Both the position numbers and the translations under genes were made by a program. From Rhodospirillales bacterium (GTDB taxonomy: Bacteria > Pseudomonadota > Alphaproteobacteria > Rhodospirillales > JASLLV01), in NCBI GenBank assembly GCA_030754475.1, contig JASMAE010000189.1, positions 1 to 5,494 on the forward strand: DNA of 5,494 bases. Reading direction: 5' to 3'. Under the pieces are notes generated by a model. It saw nothing but the letters and a program-made list of their open reading frames with translations, had not been told where the DNA came from and searched no databases. The stretch's first letter is position 1. Each line of letters opens with the position of its first letter. Below, piece after piece: positions 4,763 to 5,494 of this stretch.

Positions 4763-5494
4763 ATGGGCGTCCCAGTCACGGGGCCGCTCGTCCTGGTCGT
4801 GCTGATCGCCGGTGCGGCCCCGGGCCTCGGCGCCGAGGCTCCGGCCGCGCCGGGAGAGACGTTCCGAGACTGCCCCGTGTGCCCGCAGATGGTGGTCATC
4901 CCGGCCGGGAACTTCCGCATGGGCTCGCCGTCCGATGAGGCGGGCCGGAGCGCCGCCGAGGGTCCCGTTCACGAGGTGATCATCGCCAGGCCCTTCGCCC
5001 TGGGCAGGTACGAGATCACCTTCGCCGAGTGGAACGCCTGCGTTGCCGAGAGAGGATGCAGTGCGCGCCCCGGCGAAGCCTTCCGGCAGTCGGGCGACCA
5101 TCCCATGCTCAACCTTGCGTGGCGAGAGGTGCGAGCCTACCTGCGGTGGCTGAGCGGTAGGACCGGGGCCCGTTACCGCCTGCCCTCGGAGGCGGAATGG
5201 GAGTTCGCGGCGCGGGCCGGAACGACCACCGCGTACTTCTGGGGGGACGATTTCGGCTCGGGCAACACATACTGCTGCAACACCGATGCGACCTGGGACG
5301 CGGGACCGGCGACGCTGCCGGTCGGCAGCTACCCCGCCAACCCCTTCGGCCTCCACGACACCTTGGGCGGCGCCTGGGAGTGGACCGAGGACTGCTGGCA
5401 CGAATCCTACGACGGGGCACCCACCGACGGCCGCGCCTGGACCGAGGGCGGCGACTGCCGCCGGCGGGTCATCCGCGGCGGCGCCTGGAACGCG
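4763..5494 (+). CDS. Exported formylglycine-generating-enzyme-family (SUMF1-type) protein, C-terminus cut by window edge
   Basis: 244 codons from ATG 4763 to the window end without a stop. Residues 1-24 form a signal-peptide-like hydrophobic segment (LVLVVLIAGAAPGLGA) with no basic residue before it. From about 37 the protein reads as an FGE-sulfatase domain: CPQMVVIPAGNFRMGS (40-55), EGPVHEVIIARPFALGRYEITFAEW (66-90), YRLPSEAEWEFAARAG (138-153), NPFGLHDTLGGAWEWTEDCW (193-212) and RVIRGGAWNA (235-244). Only the final segment, normally ending in a GFR motif, is missing. Relatives include formylglycine-generating enzymes, EgtB and PvdO, as well as many members without known activity. The true FGE catalytic cysteine pair would lie beyond or near the edge, so sulfatase activation cannot be claimed. 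The ribosome site before 4763 is poor, and the frame continues upstream through both gene fragments to ATG 4478, so a longer product cannot be excluded. Confidence 0.86.
   Translation, partial: MGVPVTGPLVLVVLIAGAAPGLGAEAPAAPGETFRDCPVCPQMVVIPAGNFRMGSPSDEAGRSAAEGPVHEVIIARPFALGRYEITFAEWNACVAERGCSARPGEAFRQSGDHPMLNLAWREVRAYLRWLSGRTGARYRLPSEAEWEFAARAGTTTAYFWGDDFGSGNTYCCNTDATWDAGPATLPVGSYPANPFGLHDTLGGAWEWTEDCWHESYDGAPTDGRAWTEGGDCRRRVIRGGAWNA

Noticed and set aside
4526..5401. Minus-strand open frame opposite the FGE-family gene
   Set aside because: The plus strand encodes clear FGE-sulfatase motifs; the minus frame is compositional shadow.

Overview
This 5.5-kb window comes from a GC-rich genome. 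It is probably an alphaproteobacterium, inferred from HemN with FNR-type operators, a TadE-like pseudopilin carrying Ca2+-loop repeats, and overall base composition; no rRNA or other phylogenetic marker is present. No tRNA, CRISPR array or insertion sequence was seen.

Layout. Positions 1-316 (+) hold the 3' end of a catechol/caffeoyl-CoA-type O-methyltransferase gene. It converges on hemN (329-1699, -), which encodes oxygen-independent coproporphyrinogen III oxidase. Upstream of hemN are two tandem FNR/Anr-type palindromes (1714-1727 and 1731-1744), fitting low-oxygen control of anaerobic haem synthesis. Divergent from hemN is a 135-aa exported protein of unknown function (1840-2247, +). A GC-rich alternating purine/pyrimidine stretch then switches abruptly to an AT-rich island of about 110 bp. 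That island ends in a perfect TATAAT box only six bases before the ATG of a two-gene unit (2446-3099 and 3096-3668, +). Both genes of the unit encode TadE/TadF-like pseudopilins with a G|xxxxE processing site, and a GC hairpin starts directly after the second stop codon. A small exported protein of unknown function follows on the minus strand (3829-4113).

The right end is the most unusual part. After a 364-bp stretch with no gene I can support, there is a short-chain dehydrogenase gene cut off after about 33 codons, with its own ribosome binding site (4478-4579). Next comes a beta-keto acid cleavage enzyme (BKACE/DUF849) gene, also with its own ribosome binding site and cut off after about 34 codons (4589-4690). 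Then come a short GC-extreme stretch and an exported formylglycine-generating-enzyme-family (SUMF1-type) gene that runs off the window (4763 onward). All three coding segments lie in one uninterrupted reading frame. I read this as a scar of nested deletions or recombination, or an assembly chimera, rather than a designed fusion.

The haem and methyltransferase genes are ordinary housekeeping. The pseudopilin pair probably feeds a Tad-type surface system encoded elsewhere. The mosaic at 4478-4760 and the apparently leaderless promoter at 2411-2446 are the two points that most deserve follow-up.
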